From assembly GCA_002900995.3 (NCBI GenBank), contig CM035311.1, forward strand, positions 2,790,001 to 2,854,000: a stretch of 64,000 bases of DNA. Direction: 5' to 3'. The translations under genes and the position numbers were made by a program. Source of the DNA: Ganoderma boninense (Eukaryota > Basidiomycota > Agaricomycetes > Polyporales > Polyporaceae). The number at the start of each line of letters is the position of its first letter. The stretch's first letter is position 1. The notes beneath the pieces were generated by a model that was given only the letters and a program-made list of their open reading frames with translations, had not been told where the DNA came from and did not search any database. Below, in pieces: positions 34,681 to 45,760 of the stretch.

Positions 34681-35849
34681 CTCACACACTTTCAGACCCT
34701 CCGGCAATTTGTTGTGTGATGGATCCATCTGATCCATGTGTGTCCATGTGTACATGCACCACGGCGCCCACTTGTTGACCAGAGCTACAATACTGTATGG
34801 GATGGCGTACAGCAGCTAGCATGGCTCAACGTGCGCCATCCTTCGCAGAGATCATAATGTTGTTCTAGGGTGCTCCAAATCCAAAGGATGCCTCCGACGC
34901 ACCATCGCTCTTGAGCTCTCAGCACTGGGGAATTGTGAGTATACCCATTTGCACGTCCCTTTGCACCGCCTATGCTTCTGACCAGCCCCGTGCTACCCTT
35001 TCACCGCGCCATCCTCTCTGGATGCGCCGACTCCCTTCCAGCTGCACCGCTCAAACATAGTCTGGCCGTCCATTGACCGTGGAGGCGTGTGTTAGCCGAC
35101 GGTCAGATGATCCAGCAGCTCGTCGATTGCCTCGGGATGTACGCACACAGGAAGTTTCTCGAAGGCTACCGCAAGCCCCGCATCCTTCTGGGCTCTGGAA
35201 TTGGGATCGGCCTCTCCGGCTACACAGGGCAGCAGATGGTGCGACAAGGACGTCATCACGCCTTTCCCCTTCCCTGCCTTATCGACAACTCCCGCTCGAA
35301 GAGACTCCCGCCCGCTCCGGGGCAGATACAGCGCGACTCCGACAGCATGATGCCGCAGCAGGCGAGCAGCGGCTTTAAACCAGAGGGCTATGCGACAACG
35401 CGCACATACATGGGCAGTGTGATCAAGCCTACAGGATCGGGCGCGAGAGGAGGGCATCCTCGCAATAGGTCGTTGGCCCAATATGAGGGCAGGGACCACC
35501 TTGACTGGTCCATCCCGTGCATGGCCGTCGCACCGCCCATCGATTGGAGGCCGCCGCGGCTGCAGGATACGCACACACCCTGCACTTCCAGGCTTTATTG
35601 CCCTCCGAGATGCAGGAGGCGGCGTACGCGGCCATGCGCCTATCCCCTCTCACGACGCAGAGCTCGTATTCAGCGCTTGCGCACGCTTTGGGGTGCCCGA
35701 CCACAATTTCCCTGCACTTCTGCGCTATAAAGCGCGTGGGACTGCGCAGCATCCATCGTCTCCGCCAGGACAGCGCTCCAGCACGCACTACTAGGATTGC
35801 GACGCCACCCGGAGCGATTCTAGCCCTCTTATATCTTCAATACTCATAA
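34681..35849 (+). pseudogene. A6psi: kinase relic fused in frame to an A-type C-terminus
   Basis: 34750-34830 carries the decayed kinase segment (ATGGGATGGCGTACAGCAG, compare DWWSMGAMVYEMAYG). A 213-residue frame from 35089 starts with the kinase C-terminal island (MIQQLVDCLGMYAHRKFLEG, then YRKPRILLGSG) and passes without a stop into A-type exon 3 (QQMVRQGRHHAFPLPCLIDN, SKRLPPAPGQIQRD, DHLDWSIPC). A net deletion of 19 nt at about 35541 relative to A4 removes the PQQLQE segment and shifts the frame; the C-terminus (EAAAAAGYAHTLHFQA, SSYSALAHALG) continues in another frame to 35849. The fusion point is the same as in A1psi. Confidence 0.75.
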
Positions 35850-36144
35850 TCACTCAGATCGAACACAATGGAGTGTTTTTCCCAAGGACGCGTCTTCGTC
35901 AGCACGACAACTCGCATGCCTGCAGTCTTCTTGCTGACCACTTCCCCGGGAGAATATGAATCGAAGGATAGTTCCATAGCGCATATATACAGTTTTATAA
36001 TGTACGCACATTTGTCTCCTCTGCTTCGACTTTGCACACGGCACAATACACAGGTCCCGCCGTCTCCCTCCCGACTGTTCTCCCCAGGGATAACAGCATT
36101 GCATTTGGTATTGAAGCGACAAGGAGGGCTCGCGTAAGAGCAAA

Positions 36145-36195
36145 CTGCTATGAGTAAAGAAGGTTGAAACCTTCAATCTTCAATACTCATAGCAG
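36145..36195 (+). repeat. Hairpin H8 (class i), 3' of A6psi
   Basis: CTGCTATGAGTAAAGAAGGT (36145-36164, arm to 36168) pairs with the arm 36172-36195 ending CAATACTCATAGCAG; 24-nt arms, 3-nt loop, few mismatches. 296 bp past the last coding remnant of A6psi. Confidence 0.9.
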
Positions 36196-36395
36196 ATCGC
36201 TGGATTGTGACTGCCATGCGAGCATGTCAAGCAGGGACTCTGAGGTCGCCAAGTGGTCGGAGCCGTGTCTTGGTCCAACGCACTGCGCAGAAATGAGCTG
36301 CTGCAGGAATAAAGTTAGGTGCGAGTGACTGTAGTGCATACCCACAGCAGGTCGTCCGGGATGGGCAGAATTGGTGATAAACCGTGAACGGAAGG

Positions 36396-36725
36396 GCCAC
36401 GAAGAAATTTGCAGTGCTGGAAACCGTCCGCGAAGTTTTTCGTGTTCCACTGAGCCATATATTTGAAGACCGCAGATATTCAGAAGTACGGCAAATGTGG
36501 AGAGACTGGAGCGCGAGAGACACCTGCGAGAACCGATGGCGGTGAGAGCGATGAGGGTGAGGCGAGGACCCATCGATCTCCCAGCGGACTTCGAAACTGG
36601 TGGCCACGTTTCGACGTGGGCGTCTCCATTGCCCGTTATAGCAGCCTTGAGAGCCTGATTGGGACGCGGGCGGTGGCGGCACTCCATGGGCGGTCTGATC
36701 ACAGCACTGCGAGCACCATTTCCTC
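36396..36725 (+). repeat. Kinase-promoter-like block, left part, split by the LINE
   Basis: GGAAGGGCCACGAAGAAATTT, TTTTTCGTGTTCCACTGAGC, GGTGGCCACGTTTCGACGTG, GGGCGTCTCCATTGCCCG and TTATAGCAGCC follow in order. The block stops at GAGCACCATTTCCTC and resumes after the retrotransposon at 45483. Confidence 0.7.
36711..36725 (+). repeat. Left target site duplication of the LINE
   Basis: GAGCACCATTTCCTC, identical to 45483-45497. The uninterrupted order is seen at 32660-32690 (GAGAACCATTTTCTCCCTCAG), a natural empty site. Confidence 0.92.
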
Positions 36726-36880
36726 ATCCCTTCTTGACCTCGTACCACCATCATCCCTGTCAGACGCCCACGCTCAGACCCCACGATTGCTGCTGACCCG
36801 TCCCCCCCCCTCCTTCCCCCCTCCCCCCCCTCCCCCAAACCAAACGTTCCCCTACCCCGAGGCCATCCTGAACCCCCTCC

Positions 36881-39800
36881 ATGAGCCATCATCCCCGACA
36901 TCACGCGTCTCCCGACACTTTTTCCCCACAGGGCTCGGCAGATCGGGCTGCGACCGTCCGCCGCCCCCCCCTCCGCTGGCCCCATCGATCGCGCCTTCTC
37001 GCGACAAACCAACCTTGGAGCCACCATCCAGGAAATCCGGACTGGTGCCTCCTCGTCTCCCCCCCATCTACCCAGTCAGCCTGATGATCCCGAGGAACTC
37101 CTCTCCTACGGGACCCACGACGGCGACGACGTCTACCAACTGGACCCTCAATCCCACGTGCATGCCCCCAGCCCCGTGTCGGCCCTTCTGGCCACACATG
37201 CGTTGGTCAGCATGTCTGCTTCCGAACCCGAGGACCCTGTCATCACTCACGTGAACGACGTCGCTCCGCCTTACACACCCACCCCGAGCTATGACTCTGA
37301 GGCCCCTGCCGAGGAACACCCGCACATGTCCCCACCTCCCCCACCCACTCCACTACCTCCCACATCCCTGCCGAGACCGCGTCCGACACTGACATGACGG
37401 AGTCCTCGGCCGCTCCCACCTCCGCGGAACAATACCTCGAGATGTCTCGAGAGACTCGCGCGGAAAACGAACTCACCCTCGGAATGCTCGCTGTCGGAAC
37501 CGAAGAGGTCCCCAGCTACCACCCCGAGAACATGTCCATCGAACCTATTTCTACACAATACGGCGCGGACTACGGCCTGCAACACTGCTGCATGCACCTT
37601 GCAGTCGTCCGCCAGTACATGACTCACAACAGACGCATCCTCCGCTTCCTCTGCTCCAATGACGAAAACGAAGAGGCATGGGGCCACTTCCTCACCCTCC
37701 TCGACCTTCTCAACAGCTCGATCCCTCGTGTCCGTCCGAATGAACGACGACACGTCGAAACGTCCTTCGAAAACGTCGAGGACATTGTCCTCGACTGCAT
37801 CGCCATCCACCGCAACCTATCCCTCTCAGAGCGTCTTCGCTTCGAGACCGACATCGCCGCCCAGCCCGAACTCACTATTCCGGCTTTCCAGTCCGAAATC
37901 CATGAGTTCGCTGAAAATAACCGTCCTGCTGCAAACCAAGCCACGAACAAAGGGAAGGGACGAGCTCCCCCTCCACCTCCCTCCAACGTCTCTCAAGGCC
38001 CCTCCTCGGGCCAACAACCCATGGAGGACGTTGTCGAACGACCCATCGTCGACGACCGTTCCCCTAACATCGACCAAACTGCCCCTGCTCCGCGTAACGC
38101 CACCTCGCAGTTGCGCCAGTGGGTCAACAACCTCCCGCCCGCCACCATCCGCTCCACCCCAGACGTACCCCCCATCGATCGCAGGGGACGCACCACCCTC
38201 GCCGATCTCCACCTTCCAACCTCGGCCGCTCCTCACTCATAGACCGATTGGCCCCGGCCCGCCACCCCGCACTTTCGAGGAAAGGATCGCTTACCGAACA
38301 GGCCGAACCTTCCCCGCCCAATCGGACAGTGACCCGGAATTCACTCGCCCACCCACCCCCCCTCGTCGTCGACGAGGCCAGAAACGCAAGTCGGACTCCC
38401 CTCTTCCCCCCCTTCCTCATACCGACACGCCTTCCCCCTTCCTCCTCCCACAGACAGGAGGAGCCTACTTCACAGCTCAGCCCGTCCCACCACAGGCTGT
38501 TCCCATCGACACGCGCCGCAGCGGGGAGAGCCGCGAATCCTCCTCCTCCCACCCCCCATCCAAAAAGAAGTCACGCATCGAACCCAACAAAGTAGAAAGC
38601 GCCTCCAAACGCCTCTACGTCGCGTACCAGGACCGCTCGCGCGCTCCACCTCCAAACAAACAACTCCCTGCGGTTACGGTCCAGGACAAAGCGAACGTCC
38701 GGATCAGCCAACTTATCAACGACGATGCAATCCTTGCCACCCCTCTTGCCCATGCCCACATTCGCAAATGCACGTGGAACAAGGCGTACACGGAACTCAC
38801 CCTCATCCTTCGGGATGTTCCCTCCAAGGAAACCGCCACGGCCATCAAGGGCGTCATCGCCCACACCCTCGATGTCCCCACCTTCGAACTCTCCATTCGC
38901 CGCCACCAATATTCCACTGGTGTCGTCTTCTACAACGTCCATGCCATCGATTTCGACGAGAATAATCTCCCCTCGCTCGCCGACCCTCACACCGTTCTCT
39001 ACGACGCCATCTCCCACACAAATCATCAACATTGGATGGACGCCAAGTCCAACGGCGACATCATCAAAGTCCGTTTTGGACCGCTCCGCGACGGCTCGAC
39101 AGGCACTACATTGTTTGTCGAGTTCAACGACACCTCTGCCGCCGCCATCGCCAACCAGCTGGTTGGCTCCAATCTTATCTTCCCCAATGGGACCAGGACG
39201 TGTATGGCCCTGGTCACCAAGGACACCACCCCTCAGTGCGGCAAATGCTGGCGCTTCGGCCATCGCGGGCCTCAGTGCCTCCAACCCACTTCCAAGTGCT
39301 CCCTCTGCGGACACTCTCATGAAGTCCACGACCACGACCGGTTCGTCGCCATGCACGGCGACGACGCTTACCCCATCCGGTGCGTCAACTGCTTGTTGGC
39401 GCACCCATCCAACAGCAAGGACTGCGCGTTCGCCAAGAACCGCGATTCTGACCAATGGCTCGCCAACGCCTACGAGCACATGCGCCACGTCGACGAGGTG
39501 TCCCACCCCGATTCAGTACCGGGTCGACAAGGCCGTCCGGACCTCTCCACCCTCATCCCCAAACGCCGCTTGTCACGACCCCGTCGCACCGAGCCCACCA
39601 ATACCAATGTCCAGTATCAGTGGCAAAACGCTGGCGAAGGTTCCCACCGCGCCACCGCCCCACGCCAACAAACCACTCTCTCCCAATACTACCAACCTCC
39701 CCAGGTCGCGCTACCCTCGCCGACCCAAGGGTTCCTCTACAACCCGGGCATAGTCGCCCCTCCCCCACGGCACTTCCCGTACCGTTCACCTCCCCTTCCC

Positions 39801-40291
39801 TCCACTACTTCGACCCGGAAAACCCCATTCGGACCCCATCGGGCCCCTCCTCGCACACGTCTCGAGGACGAAACACTCAGCCTCGTCCCCTCCCCACAAA
39901 CGCATCTGCGGGTCCCGGTCCTTCGACCGTTTCTAACCGCAATGCCCAGAAGGGCAAGGAACGGACTGGCACGGTACGCTTGTCCCCCCTTCTCACCTCC
40001 ATCTCGTACAGCGTGAATGCTCCTGCTAACGCTGTACGATCCTTCTCAGAAACTCGACGGCAGCCGCTTCTCGCCGATCGAAGACTAGGCTCTGGACGTG
40101 GCGGCGCGGGGGACTCGCTCGCTGTGCTAGATAATATCATACCTGTACCTATCGCATTTGACTCTTTTGAATCTGAATCTGTCTCATCCTCACTCCCGGT
40201 TGCATGGGTTGCTACCCAGGAACTCGACGCCAACATTGCACTCCACGAGAACCTCCTTGGCAGGATTCATGCCAGGACCCCCTCCCATTAA
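36881..40291 (+). pseudogene. LINE ORF1, gag-like nucleic-acid-binding protein, with frame breaks
   Basis: The protein-like reading is spread over frames: an N-terminal piece from ATG 36881 (MSHHPRHHASPDTFSPQGSA), a frame change in a C run near 36970, an acidic Pro-rich piece to about 37330, a piece from ATG 37394 to a TAG at 38240-38242 (LQHCCMHLAVVRQYMTHNRR), a long piece in the next frame to about 39790, and a final piece to TAA 40289-40291. The fourth piece holds two zinc knuckles: CGKCWRFGHRGPQC and CVNCLLAHPSNSKDC. Two breaks lie in C runs, so sequencing error is possible; the break at 38240 could be programmed frameshifting. ORF1 normally coats the LINE RNA. It overlaps ORF2 by about 20 to 130 nt. 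Confidence 0.75.
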
Positions 40292-43200
40292 CCAAATGAA
40301 TGTTAGTACCGAACATTCGGATCCTTACCGACCGCTCGCAATTCCCCCGCACACCCTCGTCGCGGATATGTATGCGGAATTCGATCCCACCCCCAGCCCA
40401 ATCCACGACGCTGAACTTGACTCACCTCGGTCTGACGACCTTGATCTCTATAATCTCGACAACGACGCCCCACCTCCTCCCCAATTCCACGAGACGGTCC
40501 TCGAGTTTACAAATGCACTCAACACACCAGTCCGGATTCGACTGTCCTCCAGAGACAATTTAGCCGAGTTCTTTGAAAACACACCATCTCAACGCCCTGA
40601 CCCCAAACGGAGTGTTACTCTTTCCTTCACAAACTCCCAAGGTGCTAGCGTCCGCATCCTTGGACCCCCAGACAATCCTGCCCCTCAACCGCCTCATCAG
40701 CCCCGCCCTAAAGGGCGCGGTGACACACCCACTTCTCTACGCGTTCTGTTCCAAAACGTACACCACATCGCCCAACAAACCACCATGCTCCTCGAACTGT
40801 TTTCGAAGAGCCATGACGTCATTTGCGTAACCGAGCCATGGTACGGACGACTCCGCACCATGGGCCCCAACACTAGACACGCTCAGGCGCCCCCTACTCA
40901 CCGGGTCGGCAGCCCTGAACCAGGCGATGTACTCACTCCTGACCCACAAGGCCGCTACCTCTATGGTACCCAGAGCCACCCCAACTGGACCCTACTTGAA
41001 CCCGTACGCGACGCCCGTGTCGTCGTCTATGTTAACAAAAAACTGGTTCAGGCTACCTTCTCACTACACCACATCTTTACCACACGCGACGTTGCGCTTC
41101 TACAGCTACACCTCGCAAAAGACATGTCCTATAACATCCTTGCTTTGTACAATGACAAGCATTGCTCTGCACTCAACTACCTCGTCGACCACGTCAACGA
41201 AATCCCACACGTCCACCTTATGGGCGGAGACTATAACCTTCACAGCCGACAGTGGGACACCCTGTTCCCCACGACCTCTTCACAATCCAACCTGTCTAAA
41301 GTGGATGCCCTCCATGGCGCCCTTGGTCATAATCTCATCTCCCCTCCGGATGTTGTCACCCACATTCCGGACAACATCGCCCTCCGTGGCTCCGTCATCG
41401 ACCTCGTCTGGGCGGACGCCGATCTCACCACTTCCATTAGCATCCGGGGACAGGCACGGGGTCTCTCTGACCACGCCATCCTCGATGTCGAACTCCAAAC
41501 ACCCCCCTGGAGCCTCCTCGGAACTCCATCCATCACCAAGGGTTCCGACGACGAGATTAATCTCCTCGCCGAACTCGCCCGATCCCTCCCTGACATCCTC
41601 CCCTCTGAGGAATATCCACCTTCAGACCTATTCGGACTCTACCCCATTCCTCACGACCCCACCACCACACTAGAAACTACTACTTGCCTCTATCAAGCAT
41701 ATCAGGATGCTTGGACATCACACGCCCATCCCAAACGATTTTGCGGGAAATCCGCCTCCTGGTGGACCCCTGACAACAAAAACAAACTCAACAAGCTTAA
41801 AGCCGCCACTAAGGCTTCCACTCCACCCTGGCAATGGCGTGATGCTCGACGCAAGTGGTCATCCAACGCCCGCCACCATCCCGACTTTATGGGGCCATTC
41901 CATCCTGCCGTCTCTATACGGAAGGAGGCTCGCGCCAGCCTACGTGACTCTATACGTAAGGCTCGCAACAAACACATGGAGACTCGCATCCGCGAAATCT
42001 CCGAGGAGACCAAACGCGTCTGGGACTTAGGTCGCTGGTCAGGTCCACGACGCTCGTCATCACCCCCGGACATCGTCCATAACGGACACACCCTCTCCAC
42101 TCCCGACTCCTTGTGGCCGGCGTTCGATGAAGTCTTCCACGCCGCCGCACACCGCCCTGTCGACATTACTGTCACGGACGACCTCCCTTGCCTACCCACC
42201 CGAGACTGGCCTCCATTTAGTTTACAGGAACTCAAGGACGCCATCTCCAACACCACCTCCTCATCTGCCCCAGGTGTCGACCATATCCACTGGCGACATC
42301 TCAAATTCCTCATAGACTACAAAACGAACCCCAAGACGGCCGACAAAATCCTCCAAGGGTTCCGCACACTCTTCAATTGCTGTCTCACCCACGGCGTTTG
42401 GCCTGAGGAATTCCGCTGGGCCATCACGGTGATTATCCCCAAACCCAACAAGCCTGACTACTCCAAAGTCAAGGCCTACCGACCCATCGTTCTTCTCAGC
42501 TGCACTGCTAAGTGGCTCGAGAAGGTCATCAACAACCGACTCCAGTACGACCTACACAAACACGGCGTACTCCACCCCTGCCAATTTGGCAGCGCCTGGC
42601 AGAAATCTACCATCGACGCTGTCACCTTCCTACAGAACCATATTCGCGGAGGATGGCAACAGGGCCTCGTCACCTCCATGCTTGGCTTCGACGTCGCCCA
42701 GTTCTTCCCTTCCGTCAACCACTCACTTCTCATTGACATACTCGCCCGGGGCGGCTTTTCTCCCATTCTCACGAACTTCTTCAAATCCTACTTCCTCCCC
42801 CGACGCTCTTCTTTCCGTTTCAACAACTCCACATCCCCTGAGTTCGACTGCCCTGACGTAGGCGTCGGACAGGGTTCGTCCTTATCTCCTACTCTTTCAG
42901 CCGTGTATATCGCTCCAGCGCTACATGCCCTCTTCAACACTACCACCATCCAATCTCAGTTCGCCCTCCAATTTTACGTGGACGATGGGAACTTGGTCGC
43001 CACTTCCAACAGCACCGAAACCAACTGCGACATCCTTCGGATTGTCTACAAACAACTCAACACATACCTCCGTCGACTCGGTCTTCTCATCGAACATGAG
43101 AAGGATGAGCTGATCCATTTCATACCACCTCGTCGACAACCTGTTCACCCATTCGACTTCGACGACGTTCCTATCAACCTCAACAGCGGGCCCTGGAATG

Positions 43201-45302
43201 CGGACCACCCACTCCAACCCTCCCCTGTAGTCAAACACTTGGGCTTCTTCCTCGACAAGAAACTCTCGTTCAAGGACCACATCAAACACTACGCCGCCAA
43301 GGGCAACGCCACCGCCCTCGCATATCGTATGCTTGGGACTTCTGTCCGCAGCCTTACCCCTCTTCAACGCCGCAAGCTGTATATCAGCTGCGTCCGTCCA
43401 ATTCTCACCTACGGCGCTCCCGTTTGGTATCGTCCGATCGGGGGCAAAGACCTAACCAAACCGCTGGTGGTCACTCAAAACTCCGCCTTACGGTGGATTT
43501 CGGGCACGTTCTGTACGACCCCCACTGGCTTCCTCCCAATTGCTACGGCGATTGAACCTCTCCACGTCCATCTTAACAAACTCCGCAAACGCTATATTCT
43601 GCGGATCCACACACTGATGGATTCTCACCCCATCAAATCTCTCTTCCCCAACCTCTATCAACGGTCGTACCACAGCCCGTACATCCGTTTCTATCCTCCA
43701 CCGCACAAACCCAAGACTGGTGTCTTTCAGTGCGGCATCGCCTCTCAAGAAGACGCTCCATGCGAACCCCCCGTTCGTCATGCGGACGGCACCACTTCTT
43801 TCTACCCCGACTACCCTGAATGCTCCGTGTCATTCAACCCACTTGACGACGAGTGCCAACCTGGCAATCGTCTAATCGACGTTTTCCAGGACAGAATCAC
43901 CCTCCAACTGTCCCACCCACCCAAGGACGACCCTGACGAACTCCAGAAATGGATCCGCCGGGATCTCCAACCACGCATCGACAAGGCACGACATGACCAG
44001 TCTTGCCTCCACGCCTTCACCGACGGATCTGCCTCCTCTAAAGGTGGCAAATCCAGTGCCGGCTACATCCTCTTTCATGGCACGACTGAAATCCATTCTC
44101 ATGCGGAATGGTGCAGCCGCGGCTTCTCTTATGACGCCGAACGCACCGCACTCCTCCTCGCCCTAAAAAAGGCACTCAACTTGAACATGGATCAACCCTG
44201 CTCACATCTTCAAATCTTTTCTGACTCAGAGTCTCTGGGCAAAGCCCTCCATGACGTACGAGACGGAAACGAATCTTCACTACAAATCTCACGTCTTCTA
44301 CGGACGTGGTTTTTCCGCTCCCCCCATCACCGCTTTACTTTTTCCTACGTCCCGGGTCACTCCGGCGTCGAAGGCAACGAAGCGGTCGACAAGCTCGTCG
44401 GCGCCGTCTGCGTCCCTTCGGACTGGACCTCCCGCCCCACCTCATACGCCTTCCTCAGGGCCACCATTACTCGACTCCTGACGGACTCCGACTGCGCCTC
44501 TCGTCGTCACCCTACTGAGGTCGAGACAGACAAGGTGGCAGCTCACGTGGGGAAACAAGTACCCACCGGACCAATCGCGTGCGCACTCATCAATGCACGC
44601 CCCTCCTCCAAGAAAAACCTCATGCACACCTACGGGAAGGACTCGTCCATAATTTTTTACTCCCGCATGTGTCGACTCCTTTCTGGACACGCTCCCACTG
44701 GCGACTTCCGCCTTCGTATGAGGAGCAAACACAACGAACCCACCGCATGTCCATGCGGCGTACGGGCTGATGACGCCCACCCCAACAACTATGTTGTCCA
44801 GGACCGGCTCCATGTCCTACAACATTGCCCCATATACGCTCGCCGACCTCTCGGACGGCACAACCGGGAGGCCGCCACCTACTTGGAAGACTTGGATCCC
44901 TTCCCGAAGATCTACTGGTTCCTTCGGGACAACCCTCACGCCTTCAGCTTCGGAGGCACCCCCGACTCGGAACACACCATCTCACAGGCTCGGAACTTTT
45001 GGCATATCGCCGGTTCCATCCTATTCTCCAAACTACAGGATGATCCCATGGCCGTCATCGCTGACCTTCTGGAGGACCATCCCATAACACTCGCAATGAC
45101 ACAGGATCACGATTCCTTTGTCTCGGTATTCTATCGCGATTATAAAGCCCGCTCCAAGTGGGCCATTATCGCGTACAACAACCATGTTATGTATCCAACG
45201 CTCAACCGCGTCCACCAGGAACATCAACAACTTCTAAACGCACGAGGACACTACGTGACCCTCGACGATTTCTCTGAATCCCAAACTCAACACACGGAGT
45301 AG
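40158..45302 (+). CDS. LINE ORF2: endonuclease, reverse transcriptase and RNase H (up to 1714 aa)
   Basis: One open frame with no stop. The first ATG is 40158, inside ORF1; ATGs at 40269 and 40296 are more likely starts. Numbered from 40158: the apurinic-like endonuclease spans about 190-430 with FQNVHH (N200), TEPW, GGDYNLHS, IDLVWA and SDHAIL. Reverse transcriptase spans about 760-1010 with AYRPIVLLSC, GFDVAQFFPSVNH, GVGQGSSLSPTLS and YVDD (940-943). RNase H spans about 1285-1420 with FTDGSASS (D1289), SYDAERTALLLA, FSDSESL and PGHSGVEGNEAVD. A late Cys-His motif begins CPCG at 1531. All catalytic residues are present, so the enzyme looks active. It would nick target DNA and copy the element's RNA in place. 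Confidence 0.93.
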   Translation: MTLLNLNLSHPHSRLHGLLPRNSTPTLHSTRTSLAGFMPGPPPINQMNVSTEHSDPYRPLAIPPHTLVADMYAEFDPTPSPIHDAELDSPRSDDLDLYNLDNDAPPPPQFHETVLEFTNALNTPVRIRLSSRDNLAEFFENTPSQRPDPKRSVTLSFTNSQGASVRILGPPDNPAPQPPHQPRPKGRGDTPTSLRVLFQNVHHIAQQTTMLLELFSKSHDVICVTEPWYGRLRTMGPNTRHAQAPPTHRVGSPEPGDVLTPDPQGRYLYGTQSHPNWTLLEPVRDARVVVYVNKKLVQATFSLHHIFTTRDVALLQLHLAKDMSYNILALYNDKHCSALNYLVDHVNEIPHVHLMGGDYNLHSRQWDTLFPTTSSQSNLSKVDALHGALGHNLISPPDVVTHIPDNIALRGSVIDLVWADADLTTSISIRGQARGLSDHAILDVELQTPPWSLLGTPSITKGSDDEINLLAELARSLPDILPSEEYPPSDLFGLYPIPHDPTTTLETTTCLYQAYQDAWTSHAHPKRFCGKSASWWTPDNKNKLNKLKAATKASTPPWQWRDARRKWSSNARHHPDFMGPFHPAVSIRKEARASLRDSIRKARNKHMETRIREISEETKRVWDLGRWSGPRRSSSPPDIVHNGHTLSTPDSLWPAFDEVFHAAAHRPVDITVTDDLPCLPTRDWPPFSLQELKDAISNTTSSSAPGVDHIHWRHLKFLIDYKTNPKTADKILQGFRTLFNCCLTHGVWPEEFRWAITVIIPKPNKPDYSKVKAYRPIVLLSCTAKWLEKVINNRLQYDLHKHGVLHPCQFGSAWQKSTIDAVTFLQNHIRGGWQQGLVTSMLGFDVAQFFPSVNHSLLIDILARGGFSPILTNFFKSYFLPRRSSFRFNNSTSPEFDCPDVGVGQGSSLSPTLSAVYIAPALHALFNTTTIQSQFALQFYVDDGNLVATSNSTETNCDILRIVYKQLNTYLRRLGLLIEHEKDELIHFIPPRRQPVHPFDFDDVPINLNSGPWNADHPLQPSPVVKHLGFFLDKKLSFKDHIKHYAAKGNATALAYRMLGTSVRSLTPLQRRKLYISCVRPILTYGAPVWYRPIGGKDLTKPLVVTQNSALRWISGTFCTTPTGFLPIATAIEPLHVHLNKLRKRYILRIHTLMDSHPIKSLFPNLYQRSYHSPYIRFYPPPHKPKTGVFQCGIASQEDAPCEPPVRHADGTTSFYPDYPECSVSFNPLDDECQPGNRLIDVFQDRITLQLSHPPKDDPDELQKWIRRDLQPRIDKARHDQSCLHAFTDGSASSKGGKSSAGYILFHGTTEIHSHAEWCSRGFSYDAERTALLLALKKALNLNMDQPCSHLQIFSDSESLGKALHDVRDGNESSLQISRLLRTWFFRSPHHRFTFSYVPGHSGVEGNEAVDKLVGAVCVPSDWTSRPTSYAFLRATITRLLTDSDCASRRHPTEVETDKVAAHVGKQVPTGPIACALINARPSSKKNLMHTYGKDSSIIFYSRMCRLLSGHAPTGDFRLRMRSKHNEPTACPCGVRADDAHPNNYVVQDRLHVLQHCPIYARRPLGRHNREAATYLEDLDPFPKIYWFLRDNPHAFSFGGTPDSEHTISQARNFWHIAGSILFSKLQDDPMAVIADLLEDHPITLAMTQDHDSFVSVFYRDYKARSKWAIIAYNNHVMYPTLNRVHQEHQQLLNARGHYVTLDDFSESQTQHTE

Positions 45303-45482
45303 GCTCATCCACTACTCCGTTGCCCCTTCCCGCATCTGGTCTCAGGCCGCGGACCCGCCACGGACAAACAAACGCGGGATAGCGTGTGCGCTGTCGACAA
45401 TACGGTAGAGAAACAAAACTGTATTCGTGGATACTGCCAATACACGAGATAATAATAAAAAAAAAAAAAAAAAAAAAAAAAA

Positions 45483-45760
45483 GAGCACCATTTCCTCCGA
45501 GTCCCCCAGTCCACATGGACGGTGTCAGTCGTCGGGTCTCCGTAAAAGCCTCCCTCCACCTCACTTGAGCTAGTCTTATCACGCTACAGCCGTCCGCCGC
45601 TTCAACCTCTCTTTGCGCCACCCACGGCGTCATGCGGGAAACGCAGTGGCGTTACACTGGCAGTTTCCCCGAGTTATACAATCTCAAACTTGACCCCGCT
45701 GGCATCGCTCTTCTTCATCCCGCCTGTGAGTCATAGACCGTTCACCCCTCTCTAGGCACT
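45483..45760 (+). repeat. Right target repeat and right part of the split kinase-like block
   Basis: 45483-45497 repeats the target site. Then CGGTGTCAGTCGTCGGGTC, CCACCTCACTTGAGC and CGCCTGTGAGTCATAG continue the block as in 32680-32760 and 34530-34680. The match to other copies ends near 45740-45760. Confidence 0.75.

Larger units (their letters stand above)
36726..45482 (+). mobile_element. Full-length non-LTR retrotransposon (LINE), Tad-like, 8757 bp
   Basis: Bounded by 15-bp direct repeats and ending in 26 A at 45457-45482. Order: C-rich 5' region, gag-like ORF1 with zinc knuckles, ORF2 with apurinic endonuclease, reverse transcriptase and RNase H, 3' UTR of about 150 bp, poly-A. The presence of RNase H and two ORFs is typical of the Tad clade of fungal LINEs (family knowledge). 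It sits in the same orientation as the array genes. The identical target repeats and clean poly-A tail suggest a fairly recent insertion. Confidence 0.93.

Noticed and set aside
4239..36195. Hairpins as ordinary bacterial-type terminators or as simple MITEs
   Set aside because: The host is a eukaryote, there is no T-tract, no target duplications were seen at the hairpin edges, and the placement 3' of one gene family is too regular. A MITE origin is not fully excluded.
36463..37254. Proline-rich 263-codon frame across the LINE 5' end
   Set aside because: It crosses the insertion boundary and is a by-product of C-rich DNA; the adjacent frames read more like ORF1.
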